This document shows positions 16,500 to 25,026 of a stretch of DNA of 40,397 bases, one piece after another. The notes beneath the pieces are model-generated. The model saw only the letters and a list, made by a program, of their open reading frames with translations, was not told where the DNA came from and did no database searches. Source of the stretch: Candidatus Sphingomonas excrementigallinarum (lineage in GTDB: Bacteria; Pseudomonadota; Alphaproteobacteria; Sphingomonadales; Sphingomonadaceae); contig DXIH01000102.1 in NCBI GenBank assembly GCA_019112965.1, forward strand, positions 1 through 40,397, in the 5' to 3' direction. Position 1 is the first letter of the stretch; each line of letters opens with the position of its first letter. The translations under genes and the position numbers were made by a program.

Positions 16500-18362
16500 T
16501 TACGCCGCCTCCATCGCCTCGCCCGCTTCCATCCAGCGCGTCTCCGCCTCGGCCAGCTTGTCGACCACCTCGGCGCGGCGCTTGTTCAGCTCGCCCATCG
16601 ACAGCTTCGCGTGGCGTGGTTCGGCGGCGGCCGGATCGTTCATCGCCTTGTCCAGCGCATCGCGCTCGCGGGTCAGCTTGGCCATTTCATCCTCGATGCC
16701 GCGCAGCGTCTTCTTCATCGCGTTGAAGCGCTCGCGCTGCTCGGCCGAGGCCTTTTTGCTCGCCGCCCGATCCGCCTTGGACGCGGCGTCGCCCTGGCCC
16801 GCATCGCCCTTCAGGACGAAGGCGATGTAATCGTCGAGCGACCCGTCGAACTCCTTCGCGGTGCCATTGTCGACCAGCACCAGCCGATCCGCCGTCATCT
16901 CCAGCATGTGGCGATCGTGGCTGACCAGCACGACCGTGCCCTTGTACATGTTGAGCGCCTGGACCAGCGCCTCACGCGCGTCGACGTCCAGGTGGTTGGT
17001 GGGCTCGTCGAGGATCAGCATGTGCGGCGCATCGCGGGTGATGAGCGCCAGTGCCAGCCGCGCGCGCTCGCCGCCCGACAGCTTGCCGACCTTGGTGGTC
17101 GCCTTGTCGCCCGAAAAGCCGAACCGGCCCAGCTGCGCGCGCACCGCCGCTGGGGTCGCGCCGCGCATGATGCGCGTCATGTGTTCGAGCGGCGTGTCGT
17201 CGGTGTCGAGTTCCTCGACCTGATACTGGGTGAAATAGCCGACCCGCATCTTGCCGGAGGAGTTCATATCGCCTTCCATCGGCGTCAGCTGTGCGGCGAG
17301 CAGGCGGGCGAGCGTCGTCTTGCCGTTGCCGTTGCGGCCCAGCAGCGCGATCCGGTCGTCTGGGTCGATGCGCAGGTTCAGCCGCTTCAGGATCGGCGTC
17401 TCGGCATAGCCCACGCTCGCCAGGTCCAGCGTGATGAGCGGCGGGCGCAGCTGGTCGGGATCGGGGAAGTCGAAGGACAGCGACGGATCGTTCGCCATCT
17501 CGGCGATCGGCTGCATCTTGGACAGCATCTTGGCACGGCTCTGCGCCTGCTTGGCGGTCGAGGCGCGGGCCGAATTGCGCGCGATATAGTCCTGCAACTT
17601 GGCGCGCTGCGCGTCCTGATTCGCCTTGGCGGCCGCCAGCTGCGCCATGCGTTCGGCGCGCTGGCGTTCGAACGAATCATAGCCGCCCGGATAGAGCGTC
17701 ACCTTGCCGCCCTGCAGGTGCAGGATATGGTCGACGACGTTGTTCAGGAAGTCGCGCTCGTGGCTGACCAGCAGGATCGTCGCGCGGTAGGATTTGAGGA
17801 AATCCTCTAGCCACATCACCGCTTCGAGGTCGAGGTGGTTCGACGGTTCGTCGAGCAGCAGCACGTCGGGCGCGGAGAAGAGCAACGCCGCCAGCGCCAC
17901 GCGCATCTTCCAGCCGCCCGAATAGCTGGACAGCGGCCGGGCCTGCATCGCTTCGTCGAAGCCCAGGCCTTGCAGGATGCTGGAGGCACGCGCGGGCGCG
18001 GTATAGGCGTCGATCGCGATCAGGCGCTCATAGATATCGCCCAGCTTTTCGGGGTCGCTCTCGGTCTCGCTGCGCTCCATGAGTTCGGCGCGCTCGATAT
18101 CGGCGGCGAGCACCGTCTCGAACGGGGTGGCGGTGCCGTCGGGCGCTTCCTGCGCGATATAGCCGAGCTTGGCGCCCTTGGGCATCTCGCAAGCGCCGTC
18201 ATCGGCCTCCAGCTGGCCAGCGATCACGCGGACGAGCGTGGACTTGCCCGCGCCGTTACGGCCGATCAGGCCGACCCGGCTGCCGGGGGGGAGTGCGGCG
18301 GATGCACCGTCGAGGATCGTGCGGCCGCCCAGGCGCACGGTGATGCCATTCAGATTGAGCAT
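16500..18362 (-). CDS. ABC-F family ATPase (Uup/EttA/YheS-like)
   Basis: A 620-residue cytoplasmic protein with two ABC ATPase domains and no membrane segments, the hallmark of ABC-F ribosome-acting factors. Domain 1 (about 1-235) has Walker A GRNGAGKST and signature SSYSGGWKMRVALAALLF with Walker B VLLLDEPSNHLD. The charged linker lies at about 236-300. Domain 2 (about 310-505) has GRNGNGKTT, LSGGERARLALAL and LILDEPTNHLD. A C-terminal coiled coil rich in Lys/Glu/Arg follows. Such proteins bind the ribosomal E site and release stalled complexes; some protect against antibiotics. No resistance genes lie nearby, so a housekeeping translation role is more likely. The precise subfamily cannot be set by eye. 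Confidence 0.92.
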   Translation of the reverse strand: MLNLNGITVRLGGRTILDGASAALPPGSRVGLIGRNGAGKSTLVRVIAGQLEADDGACEMPKGAKLGYIAQEAPDGTATPFETVLAADIERAELMERSETESDPEKLGDIYERLIAIDAYTAPARASSILQGLGFDEAMQARPLSSYSGGWKMRVALAALLFSAPDVLLLDEPSNHLDLEAVMWLEDFLKSYRATILLVSHERDFLNNVVDHILHLQGGKVTLYPGGYDSFERQRAERMAQLAAAKANQDAQRAKLQDYIARNSARASTAKQAQSRAKMLSKMQPIAEMANDPSLSFDFPDPDQLRPPLITLDLASVGYAETPILKRLNLRIDPDDRIALLGRNGNGKTTLARLLAAQLTPMEGDMNSSGKMRVGYFTQYQVEELDTDDTPLEHMTRIMRGATPAAVRAQLGRFGFSGDKATTKVGKLSGGERARLALALITRDAPHMLILDEPTNHLDVDAREALVQALNMYKGTVVLVSHDRHMLEMTADRLVLVDNGTAKEFDGSLDDYIAFVLKGDAGQGDAASKADRAASKKASAEQRERFNAMKKTLRGIEDEMAKLTRERDALDKAMNDPAAAEPRHAKLSMGELNKRRAEVVDKLAEAETRWMEAGEAMEAA

Positions 18363-18408
18363 GGCGCGCGCCTAGCAAATTCCGGCGCGGAAGGGGAGGG
18401 GGCCTTTC

Positions 18409-18540
18409 ATCCTCCCCGGCACGGGGAGGGGGTCCGCCGCGAAGCGGTGGTGGAGGGGGCGTTCCTGACAGGGCGTCCTATGAGGAAGCCCCCCCTCCGT
18501 CAGCGCGTGCGCGCTGCCACCTCCCCGTACCGGGAAGGAT
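18409..18540. repeat. CTCCCC-type inverted-repeat element, copy 3
   Basis: A 132-base element beginning CATCCTCCCCGGCACGGGGA and ending CTCCCCGTACCGGGAAGGAT, with facing GGAGGGGGCGTT and GCCCCCCCTCC inside. It lies between the ABC-F start and the end of the next minus-strand gene. Confidence 0.8.
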
Positions 18541-18546
18541 TTGGGA

Positions 18547-19257
18547 TCAGCGTGCCGCGATGGCGGTCGCACCGGCAGGCGGCCAATTCTGGACGCCGCA
18601 CTTCTTGACGACCCATTCCGCCTTCTTGTTCCAGCACAGCGCGTCCAGGCGCGGCATGGTGGCGGCGATATGCTGTTCGCGGCCGATATAGCGGGGGAAG
18701 CGTTGCTCGCCATAGGGCACCAGGCTGTTGCGCAACTCGCGCATCCGGTCCACCGCCAGCTCGCCCAGATGGCCGCGTGGGGTAAACACCGCCTGGTGCA
18801 GGATCGACGCCGCCGTGGTGCAGAAACCGAGCTGCCCGGACACCGACGAGAAGCTGGCATAGGTGCGCGTGCCATATTGATCGAGCGCATCCTGCCCGGC
18901 CTTCACCGTCTTGCTCTGTCGCTTGAAATAGGCGCCCAGCGTGTCGAACGCGCCCTTCAGCTCGGCCTCGTGATCCTTCAGGGTCGCGTTATAGTTGGCG
19001 ACGGTCGAGAGCATCGGTTCGAACTGGCATTGCAGCGCGGCGACGTTCAGCGCGGCGCGCATGTTCCACAACAGGCCTGCGCGCAATTCCGCCGGAGTCG
19101 CCCCGGGCAGCGGCTGGCCGATACCGGGTTCGTCGCCCTGGACGGGTTTTCCCTGGAAATTATAGGGCTGCAGGAAGAACTGAGCCGATGCAGGCGCCGC
19201 GGCGCCCATCCCCCAAAACGCCACGCCAGCAACCAGCGCGGTACGCACCACTTTCAT
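18547..19257 (-). CDS. exported hypothetical protein
   Basis: A 236-residue protein with a signal peptide (MKVVRTALVAGVAFWGMGAA, cleavage near ASAQ at about 26). The mature part has five cysteines, mostly helix-forming composition and a stretch ALCWNKKAEWVVKKCGVQNW near the end. I do not recognise a named domain. AAGGA lies about ten bases upstream of the ATG. Similar periplasmic proteins of unknown role occur in sphingomonads as far as I recall, but I cannot assign a function. It is transcribed alone. Confidence 0.75.
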   Translation of the reverse strand: MKVVRTALVAGVAFWGMGAAAPASAQFFLQPYNFQGKPVQGDEPGIGQPLPGATPAELRAGLLWNMRAALNVAALQCQFEPMLSTVANYNATLKDHEAELKGAFDTLGAYFKRQSKTVKAGQDALDQYGTRTYASFSSVSGQLGFCTTAASILHQAVFTPRGHLGELAVDRMRELRNSLVPYGEQRFPRYIGREQHIAATMPRLDALCWNKKAEWVVKKCGVQNWPPAGATAIAAR

Positions 19258-19294
19258 TGTGTTCCGATCCTTCCCCCGTAGGGCCTTCGAGCGT

Positions 19295-19323
19295 CCCGAA
19301 ACATAACGCTTTTCGGGTTTTTT
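19295..19323 (+). other. hairpin plus T-run with no obvious gene before it
   Basis: CCCGAAA and TTTCGGG pair across nine bases (19295-19317), followed by TTTTTT (19318-19323). On the plus strand this has the form of a weak rho-independent terminator, but no plus-strand gene precedes it. On the minus strand it is an inverted repeat 38-60 bases upstream of the exported protein's start and could be an operator. Confidence 0.35.
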
Positions 19324-19445
19324 CCCAAACGGAATTACGCCCGTGCGGCAATCGTTCATGCCGGGCCGGTCGTTACGGAAACATAGCGAAATCCGGGGTT
19401 TGCGCGGCCCAGGGGGGCATTGCGCTGGCTTGGGTCCAGCCCATG

Positions 19446-19481
19446 AAAAAGGGGCCGCCCGGTCGCCCGGACGGCCCCCTT
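19446..19481 (-). terminator. rho-independent terminator of the Met-rich lipoprotein gene
   Basis: On the minus strand GGGGCCGTCCGG pairs with CCGGGCGGCCCC with one mismatch and is followed by five T. It lies 24 bases past the stop of the small lipoprotein gene. Confidence 0.8.
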
Positions 19482-19504
19482 CGTTGGGATGACCCCAACG
19501 ATGA

Positions 19505-19777
19505 TTACATCGCGTTGGTCGCGTTGGTCATCATCGTGTCGTTGGCCATCATCATGTCGTTCGACATGGTGGTGTCGTTGGCCATCATGCCACCGTTCAT
19601 GGTGCCGTCGACGGCGGTCATGTTGTCGGTGGCGGTGTCCATGCCTTCCGAAGCGTTCATTTCGGTGGTCATGTTCGCGTCGGTGGTGTTCTCGGTCTTC
19701 GAGCCGCAAGCCGAAACCGCGAGCGCCGCGCCGGCGATGATCGAGCCCGTCAGGACCTTGGAGATGATTGCACGCAT
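19505..19777 (-). CDS. small Met/Asn/Thr/Asp-rich lipoprotein
   Basis: A 90-residue lipoprotein: signal peptide MRAIISKVLTGSIIAGAALA, then VSAC as lipobox. After the cysteine the protein is built almost only of Asn, Asp, Thr, Met, Ala and Gly, with imperfect repeats of the form MANDTTMSNDMMMANDTMM. At DNA level this is a degenerate tandem run on ATG-rich units. The composition would suit a disordered, possibly metal-binding envelope protein, but this is inference. GGGAGC seven bases before the ATG supports the start, and a terminator follows the stop. It is transcribed alone. Confidence 0.72.
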   Translation of the reverse strand: MRAIISKVLTGSIIAGAALAVSACGSKTENTTDANMTTEMNASEGMDTATDNMTAVDGTMNGGMMANDTTMSNDMMMANDTMMTNATNAM

Positions 19778-19867
19778 TGGAAGCTCCCTTGATATTGTGG
19801 ATTTGGAACGGCTTGCTGGCCCTATTACCCAAATCGGGGTGGACATTAATCGGATACCGCCTGGGCC

Positions 19868-20521
19868 TCAAGCCTCGTTTTGTCTGTCCGATGCGAGGGT
19901 CTTGAGGAAAGCCGGAAAGCTGAACGCAAGCGCCTCGTCAAAGGTTTCCAACGACTTGACGCCGTTCAACGCAAAAAGGCTGGTTACGGGGAATTCGGGC
20001 AGGCCGCAGGGCACGATTCCGCCGAAATGCGAAAGATCGGGCGCGACGTTGATCGCAAAGCCGTGCAGCGTGACCCAGCGACGCACGCGCACGCCGATCG
20101 CGCCGACCTTGGCCTCCGCGCCGCCGTCCCGCGTCCAGATGCCGACGCGCCCCTCGGCCCGGAAAGCGTTGACCCCCAGCCGACCCAGCGCCGCGATCAG
20201 CCAATCCTCCAGCGTGTGGACGAAATGCCGCACGTCGCGCCCGCGCTTGCCCAGGTCGAGGATCAGATAGCCGGTGCGCTGGCCGGGGCCGTGATAGGTA
20301 TATTTGCCGCCGCGCCCCGTCTGGAACACGGGGAAGCGCGGATCGACCAGCTCGACCGGATCGGCGCTGGTCCCGGCGGTATAGACGGGCGGATGTTCGA
20401 GCAGCCAGACGAGCTCGCGCGCCTCGCCCGCCGCGACGGCGGCGGCCCGCGCCTCCATTTCGGCGAGCGACTGGTCATAGGGGGTCAGGCCCGGGCTGAT
20501 CCGCCATTCGATATCGGGCAT
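19868..20521 (-). CDS. lipB: lipoyl(octanoyl) transferase LipB
   Basis: A 217-residue cytoplasmic enzyme that moves octanoate from acyl carrier protein to the lipoyl domains of 2-oxoacid dehydrogenases and GcvH, the first step of lipoate synthesis. Family motifs are all present: [34 protein letters not shown], the catalytic lysine K138 in [10 protein letters not shown], and the acyl-accepting cysteine C172 in [14 protein letters not shown]. The ATG at 20521 gives the usual MPDIEWRIS start. It is divergent from a membrane-protein pair with about 150 bases between. lipA is not in the window. Confidence 0.96.
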   Translation of the reverse strand: MPDIEWRISPGLTPYDQSLAEMEARAAAVAAGEARELVWLLEHPPVYTAGTSADPVELVDPRFPVFQTGRGGKYTYHGPGQRTGYLILDLGKRGRDVRHFVHTLEDWLIAALGRLGVNAFRAEGRVGIWTRDGGAEAKVGAIGVRVRRWVTLHGFAINVAPDLSHFGGIVPCGLPEFPVTSLFALNGVKSLETFDEALAFSFPAFLKTLASDRQNEA

Positions 20522-20674
20522 GTCGGGGAAATGGGTCACGATGCGACGTAATTGCGCCCGGCCGGACGCCGATGCAAGCGGCGCTGTCGGCAACCGGCCC
20601 CGATGGCTTTGCATTCGCCAATCGGCTAGGCACACGCGGACAGGCGGACGGGGTGGGCCGCTAAGGGAGGTAGC

Positions 20675-21526
20675 ATGACCGTCAGGATCGGAACGGTGTG
20701 GGACAGCACGCAACAGGTGCTGGCGGGCAGGGCCGGGATGATGGTCCCCTTCGCCGCCATCGGCTTCGTCCTGCCCGGCGCCTTGCAGCTCGTGCTGGCG
20801 CCGCCGGTGCCCGGCCAGCCCCAGGTCGGGGTGGCGGCGTTCGCGGTGATGGTCGTGTCGGTGCTGCTCGGCATCTGGGCGCAGCTGGCGATCATGGCGC
20901 TGGCGACCCATCCGGCGACCACCAGCGGGGAGGCATCGCGCGCGGGCTTTCGCCGGATGTGGCCGGTCCTGGGCGTCGCGCTGGCGATCGGTTTCGTCTT
21001 CGCGCTGGTCGCGCTGGTGATGATCGTCGCGCTGGGGCTTTCCCACTATAATTTCGCCGCGGCCTTGGCGGCCAATGGCGATCCGTCCAAGATGCCGTCG
21101 ATGAGCGGGGGGCTGGCCCTGTTCCTGCTGCTATACGGTCTGATCGTGCTGGTGGGATCGCTGTGGCTCGTGGCCCGGTTGATGCTGGTGTACGCCGTGG
21201 TCCTCAACGAGCGGCGCGGGCTGGGCGCGATCCGTCGCTCGGTGGCGCTGACGCGGGGGCTGACCTGGCGGTTGATCGGCGTGTTCCTGCTGTTCGGGGT
21301 CGTCACGCTGGTCGCCACGCTGGCGGTGCAGAGCGTCACCGGCGCGGTGTTCCGCCTGATGCTGGGCGCCGATCAGGCGATGACGGCCGTCCGGCTGGAG
21401 GCGTTGCTGGGATCGGTGGTCAGTGCGGGGTTCATGACGCTGGCCTACGTCTTCATCGCGCGGCTCTATGTCGCGACGGCGGGCGAACAGGCGCATCGCG
21501 AAGAGGTCGGTTCGCCGTCGCTGTGA
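20675..21526 (+). CDS. multi-pass membrane protein, first of a paralogous pair
   Basis: A 283-residue inner-membrane protein with about six hydrophobic segments. The region [20 protein letters not shown], followed by LTRG, resembles the membrane domain seen in some glycerophosphodiester phosphodiesterase-like proteins. No catalytic motif is visible. GGGAGG lies five bases before the ATG. The stop overlaps the start of the next gene (TGATG), which encodes a shorter protein with the same RSV-x-LTRG box, so the two probably arose by duplication and may act as a heteromer. Function unknown. Confidence 0.75.
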   Translation: MTVRIGTVWDSTQQVLAGRAGMMVPFAAIGFVLPGALQLVLAPPVPGQPQVGVAAFAVMVVSVLLGIWAQLAIMALATHPATTSGEASRAGFRRMWPVLGVALAIGFVFALVALVMIVALGLSHYNFAAALAANGDPSKMPSMSGGLALFLLLYGLIVLVGSLWLVARLMLVYAVVLNERRGLGAIRRSVALTRGLTWRLIGVFLLFGVVTLVATLAVQSVTGAVFRLMLGADQAMTAVRLEALLGSVVSAGFMTLAYVFIARLYVATAGEQAHREEVGSPSL

Positions 21527-22272
21527 TGGGATTGGATGTCGTCGCCACGTTGCGGGACGCCTGGGGGCTGTTCCGACGCGATCGTTCGCTGCTGATCCGG
21601 CTGGCGGCGCCCTTCCTGTTCTGGCCCGCGCTGGCGCTGGGGCTGCTGGTGCCGGCGCCGCCGCTGCCCGAGACGGATGGCGGCGAGGCGACCGCGCGGG
21701 CGATGGCCTGGATCGATTCGGTCAGTGCCTGGGCCGGGCAGTATGGCGGCTGGTATTTCGCCAGCTATGCGGTTGGTATGATCGGCACGGCGGCGATCCT
21801 GGCCGCGCAGCTCAGCGGGCCGGTGACGGTCGGCGAAGCGCTGGGCCGCGCGCTGCGAATGGCGCCGCGTTTCCTGCTGGCGATGATTCTGGTGGCACTG
21901 CCGGTCGGGGCGGGGATGCTGCTGTACATCCTGCCCGGCCTGTACGTCTCCGGTCGGCTTCTGCTCGTCGGGCCGGTGTTGTTCGCCGAGCGGCGGATGC
22001 CCGCCATGGCCGCGCTCGCCCGGTCGGTCGGGCTGACGCGCGGGGCCGGTCTGTCGATGGCGGCGCTGGCGTCCTGCACCACGCTGGGCGGCATGATCGC
22101 GGCACAGCCCTTCCTCGCGCTGATCGACGTGGTGAAGGGGGATGGGCCGGGCAATCCGGTCGCGGTCGCGTTGCTCCAGGCGGGATCGGCAGCGGTCGCG
22201 ATGGCCGCGGGGCTGGCCCAGGCACTGATCGCGGTGGCGGCCTATCGCCGTCTGGTCAACCGCGCGGGCTGA
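21526..22272 (+). CDS. multi-pass membrane protein, second of a paralogous pair
   Basis: A 248-residue membrane protein with five or six hydrophobic segments, coupled to the preceding gene by a one-base overlap. It carries the same box ARSVGLTRGAGLSMAA after a segment RLLLVGPVLFAERR, matching the [14 protein letters not shown] of its neighbour. No known enzymatic motif. Its 3' end overlaps the convergent acetyltransferase gene by 17 bases. Function unknown. Confidence 0.75.
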   Translation: MGLDVVATLRDAWGLFRRDRSLLIRLAAPFLFWPALALGLLVPAPPLPETDGGEATARAMAWIDSVSAWAGQYGGWYFASYAVGMIGTAAILAAQLSGPVTVGEALGRALRMAPRFLLAMILVALPVGAGMLLYILPGLYVSGRLLLVGPVLFAERRMPAMAALARSVGLTRGAGLSMAALASCTTLGGMIAAQPFLALIDVVKGDGPGNPVAVALLQAGSAAVAMAAGLAQALIAVAAYRRLVNRAG

Positions 22273-22849
22273 GCCGGGGAATTTGCGGCGCGGCGTCTTC
22301 GGGCAGGAGGCCCAGCGCGCGCGGATCGCGGAAGGTCTCGATCGCGCGTGACACCGCCACGAAGCCCTGTTTGCGATAGAAGTTCAGCGCGGAGGGGTGG
22401 TCCAGCGTGCAGGTGTGAACCCACACCCGCTCGACCTTCGTGGTCCAGGCGCGCATCAGCGCCTGCGCCATCAGCCAGCGACCATGGCCATGCCCCGCCA
22501 ATTCGGGGATCAGCCCGAAATAGCCGATCTCGCATTCCCCCGCCTTGCGATGGTCGAGTTCGAGCAGCCCAACCTCGATCCCCGCCCGATCGACCACGGC
22601 GAAGACCGAGACGGCGGGATCGTGAATGATCGCGGTCAGTGCCGCATCGTCCATGACCAGCCGCGATAACCACAGCCAGGGCGCGCCCACCCGCGCGAAG
22701 AGCGTGCGGTACTTGGCCGGATCGGGCCTGCCCCAGGCGACGAGTCTCAACGGCGAGGCGGGCAGGGGGCGTGGCCGCGGCCGCTCGCGCATCTCCAGCG
22801 TGGTGACGATGGTGGCGAGTTCGGCGGGGGCGACGGGGATCAGCGCCAC
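22256..22849 (-). CDS. GNAT family N-acetyltransferase
   Basis: A 197-residue GNAT protein. The acetyl-CoA loop region is ELAGHGHGRWLMAQALMRAW, and the last part of the fold is DHPSALNFYRKQGFVAVSRA. The region EVGLLELDHRKAGECEIGYF provides the central strands. The usual R-x-x-G-x-G/A loop has become H-G-H-G-R. It lies four bases after hemF on the same strand and may be the last gene of apt-trmL-hemF-GNAT. The substrate is unknown; such enzymes acetylate protein N termini, ribosomal proteins or small amines. Confidence 0.85.
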   Translation of the reverse strand: MALIPVAPAELATIVTTLEMRERPRPRPLPASPLRLVAWGRPDPAKYRTLFARVGAPWLWLSRLVMDDAALTAIIHDPAVSVFAVVDRAGIEVGLLELDHRKAGECEIGYFGLIPELAGHGHGRWLMAQALMRAWTTKVERVWVHTCTLDHPSALNFYRKQGFVAVSRAIETFRDPRALGLLPEDAAPQIPRLSPRG

Positions 22850-22853
22850 CGAC

Positions 22854-23714
22854 TTACTCCCAGGTCGCCAGCGGCGGCAGGCTCATCAGGATCGCATCGA
22901 TATTGCCGCCGGTCTTGAGCCCGAACAGCGTGCCCCGGTCATAGACCAGGTTGAACTCGGCATAGCGGCCGCGCCACGCCAGCATCTGCGCGCGGTCGGC
23001 CTCGGTAGAGGGCAGGCCCATGCGCCGCCGGACGATGCGCGGAAAGACGTCCAGAAACGCCTCGCCGACATCGCGGGTAAAGGCGAAGTTGTCGTCGAAA
23101 TCGCCCTCCAGATGGTCGTAGAAGATACCGCCGACGCCGCGATGCACTTGGCGATGCGGGATGTAGAAATAGTCGTCGGCCCAGGCCTTGAACCGGGGAT
23201 AATGCTCCGGGTCATGCGCGTCGCAGGCCGCCTTCAACCGGGCGTGGAAATCGGCGGTGTCCTCCGCGATGGGCAGCGGCGGATTGAGGTCCGCGCCGCC
23301 GCCGAACCAGCGCTTGGTGGTGGTCAGGAAGCGGGTGTTCATGTGCACGGCGGGCACATGCGGGTTCGCCATGTGCGCGACCAGGCTGATGCCGGTCGCC
23401 ACGAAGCGCGGATCGTCGCCAGCGCCGTGGATGGTCTGGGCGAACGGCCCCTCGAAGGTGCCGCCGACCGTGGACACGTTGACGCCGACCTTTTCGAAGA
23501 CGCGGCCCTTCATCACCCCGCGCACGCCGCCGCCGCCGGGCTCGCCGCTGGGGTCGGTGCGGTCCCAGGCGGTGTAGTGGAAGGCGGCATCCGATCCCGC
23601 CTCACGTTCGATCGCCTCGAACTCGGCGCAGATCCGATCGCGCAAGGCCTCGAACCAGAGGCGGGCGGCGTCCTGCTCGGCGTCGAGCGCGATATCGGGG
23701 GTTCGGCTGTTCAT
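22854..23714 (-). CDS. hemF: oxygen-dependent coproporphyrinogen III oxidase
   Basis: A 286-residue enzyme that converts coproporphyrinogen III to protoporphyrinogen IX using oxygen, in heme synthesis. Signatures are complete: GVNVSTVGG, ANPHVPAVHMNTRFL, WFGGGADLNP, and FYIPHRQVHRGVGGIFYDHL, with EFNLVYDRGTLFGLKTGGN near the end. Length fits the bacterial family. The heme produced serves the cytochromes encoded elsewhere in this window. It lies 34 bases after trmL and directly before the GNAT gene. Confidence 0.97.
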   Translation of the reverse strand: MNSRTPDIALDAEQDAARLWFEALRDRICAEFEAIEREAGSDAAFHYTAWDRTDPSGEPGGGGVRGVMKGRVFEKVGVNVSTVGGTFEGPFAQTIHGAGDDPRFVATGISLVAHMANPHVPAVHMNTRFLTTTKRWFGGGADLNPPLPIAEDTADFHARLKAACDAHDPEHYPRFKAWADDYFYIPHRQVHRGVGGIFYDHLEGDFDDNFAFTRDVGEAFLDVFPRIVRRRMGLPSTEADRAQMLAWRGRYAEFNLVYDRGTLFGLKTGGNIDAILMSLPPLATWE

Positions 23715-23748
23715 CGCTGCGCGTTCTGGGCGGGGGCGGGGGGCAGGG

Positions 23749-24204
23749 TCAACCGGCCATTTGGCCCCAGCCGGTCTGGCGACGCGCTTCGGCCAGCAAA
23801 ATGCCGCCGGTGATCGCGACGTTGAGCGAGCGGACCCCGGCGCGCATCGGCACGCGCACGCGGATATCGGCGGCATGGTGGACCGCCTCCGGCACGCCCG
23901 CCCCTTCGGAGCCGAGCAGGATGACGTCGTCGGGCCGGAACTCCATCTCGGGCAGTGGCACCGCGCCCAGTGTGGTCGCCAGGACGACCCGTCCGCGCGT
24001 CGCGGCGCGGAAGGCGTCCCAGTCGGCATGGCGCACGACCTCGGCCAGCGCGGCATAGTCCATGGCCGATCGGGCCAGGGCGCGGTCGGAATAGGGAAAG
24101 CCCATCGGCTCGATCAGGTCGACCGCGACGCCGAAACAGGTCGCGGTGCGGATCAGTGTGCCGACATTGCCCGCGATGTCGGGCTCATGCAGCGCCAGGC
24201 GCAT
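23749..24204 (-). CDS. trmL: tRNA (cytidine(34)-2'-O)-methyltransferase
   Basis: A 151-residue SPOUT methyltransferase that methylates the wobble ribose of tRNA-Leu isoacceptors with S-adenosylmethionine. It is a bare catalytic domain, as usual for TrmL. Motifs: HEPDIAGNVGTLIRTATCFG (motif 1), LLGSEGAGVPE (motif 2) and VPMRAGVRSLNVAITGGIL (motif 3, knotted SAM site). The ATG overlaps the stop of apt by one base, so the genes are coupled. Length and absence of an N-terminal RNA-binding domain exclude the TrmH/RlmB types. Confidence 0.93.
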   Translation of the reverse strand: MRLALHEPDIAGNVGTLIRTATCFGVAVDLIEPMGFPYSDRALARSAMDYAALAEVVRHADWDAFRAATRGRVVLATTLGAVPLPEMEFRPDDVILLGSEGAGVPEAVHHAADIRVRVPMRAGVRSLNVAITGGILLAEARRQTGWGQMAG

Positions 24205-24740
24205 CAGTGGCCGGGAAAGGACAGCAGCGAGTCGACTGCGATGTCCTCGGCCCGCAGGGCATCGGCGCCGCCCAGGTCGGGCAGGTCGACCAGGAACTGC
24301 GCCTGTTCGACCACGCCGCCCGCCTTGCGGATCAGCCGCACGGCAGCGCGTGCGGTGCCGCCGGTGGCGATCAGGTCGTCGACCAGCAGGACGCGGGCAC
24401 CGGGGACGAGCGCATCCTCATGGATGGCGATGCGATCCTGTCCATACTCCAGCGCATAATCCTCGGCGATGGTGGCGCCCGGCAGCTTGCCGTCCTTGCG
24501 GATCAGCAGCATGCCTGCGTTGAGCGGCACGGCCAGCGCGGCGGCGAAGATGAAGCCGCGCGCTTCGATCCCGGCGACCAGATCGACCTGTCCTCGCGTC
24601 GCGGCGGCCATCCGCTCGACGGTCTGCGCGAAACCCCTGGGGTCGAGCAGCAGGGTGGTGATGTCGCGGAACTGGATACCGGGCTTGGGAAAGTCCGGGA
24701 TCGTGCGGATCAGGGCTTTCAGGTCGTCATTGGCGCTCAT
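24204..24740 (-). CDS. apt: adenine phosphoribosyltransferase
   Basis: A 178-residue purine-salvage enzyme making AMP from adenine and PRPP. It opens with the family motif IRTIPDFPKPGIQFRDITTL. The PRPP-binding loop is VLLVDDLIATGGTARAAVRL, and the adenine-side loop AGIEARGFIFAAALA is present. The ATG at 24740 (MSANDDLK) matches the usual start. It is first in the run apt-trmL-hemF-GNAT on the minus strand, overlapping trmL by one base. Confidence 0.96.
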   Translation of the reverse strand: MSANDDLKALIRTIPDFPKPGIQFRDITTLLLDPRGFAQTVERMAAATRGQVDLVAGIEARGFIFAAALAVPLNAGMLLIRKDGKLPGATIAEDYALEYGQDRIAIHEDALVPGARVLLVDDLIATGGTARAAVRLIRKAGGVVEQAQFLVDLPDLGGADALRAEDIAVDSLLSFPGH

Positions 24741-24822
24741 GAGGCGCGTAATGGGCCTGCGGGGCGCGGGGGTAAAGGGGGCACCATGCTGACCCTTCTT
24801 CCTTCCGATCATATCCCACCCT

Positions 24823-24922
24823 CCGTTCAGCCTGAGCGAAGTCGAAGGCCAAGGGCATCCCTCTGCCAGGGGGGCGGCGGAAAGGGAACGGCGTGGGCTT
24901 CGACTTCGCTCAGCCTGAACGG
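24823..24922. repeat. paired REP-like inverted repeat, copy E
   Basis: Units at 24823-24847 and 24897-24922 face each other across 49 bases, between the apt start and the end of the bc1 operon. Confidence 0.85.
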
Positions 24923-24962
24923 ATCGGGGAAACTGGGGTGAGTGCGGGCGGAACTGCCCCCC

Positions 24963-24997
24963 AATAAAACGGGCGGCTCCCTTGTCGGAAACCGCCC
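24963..24997 (-). terminator. probable rho-independent terminator of petABC
   Basis: On the minus strand GGGCGG pairs with CCGCCC over a 15-base loop and is followed by GTTTTATT. It begins 30 bases past the cytochrome c1 stop. Confidence 0.7.
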
Positions 24998-25026
24998 CAG
25001 TTCTCTCACATCGGGCTTTCCCGATC

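Noticed and set aside
19505..19720. Tandem short repeats considered as a CRISPR-like or microsatellite locus
   Set aside because: They lie in frame inside a lipoprotein gene with signal peptide, ribosome site and terminator; units are too short and uneven for CRISPR.
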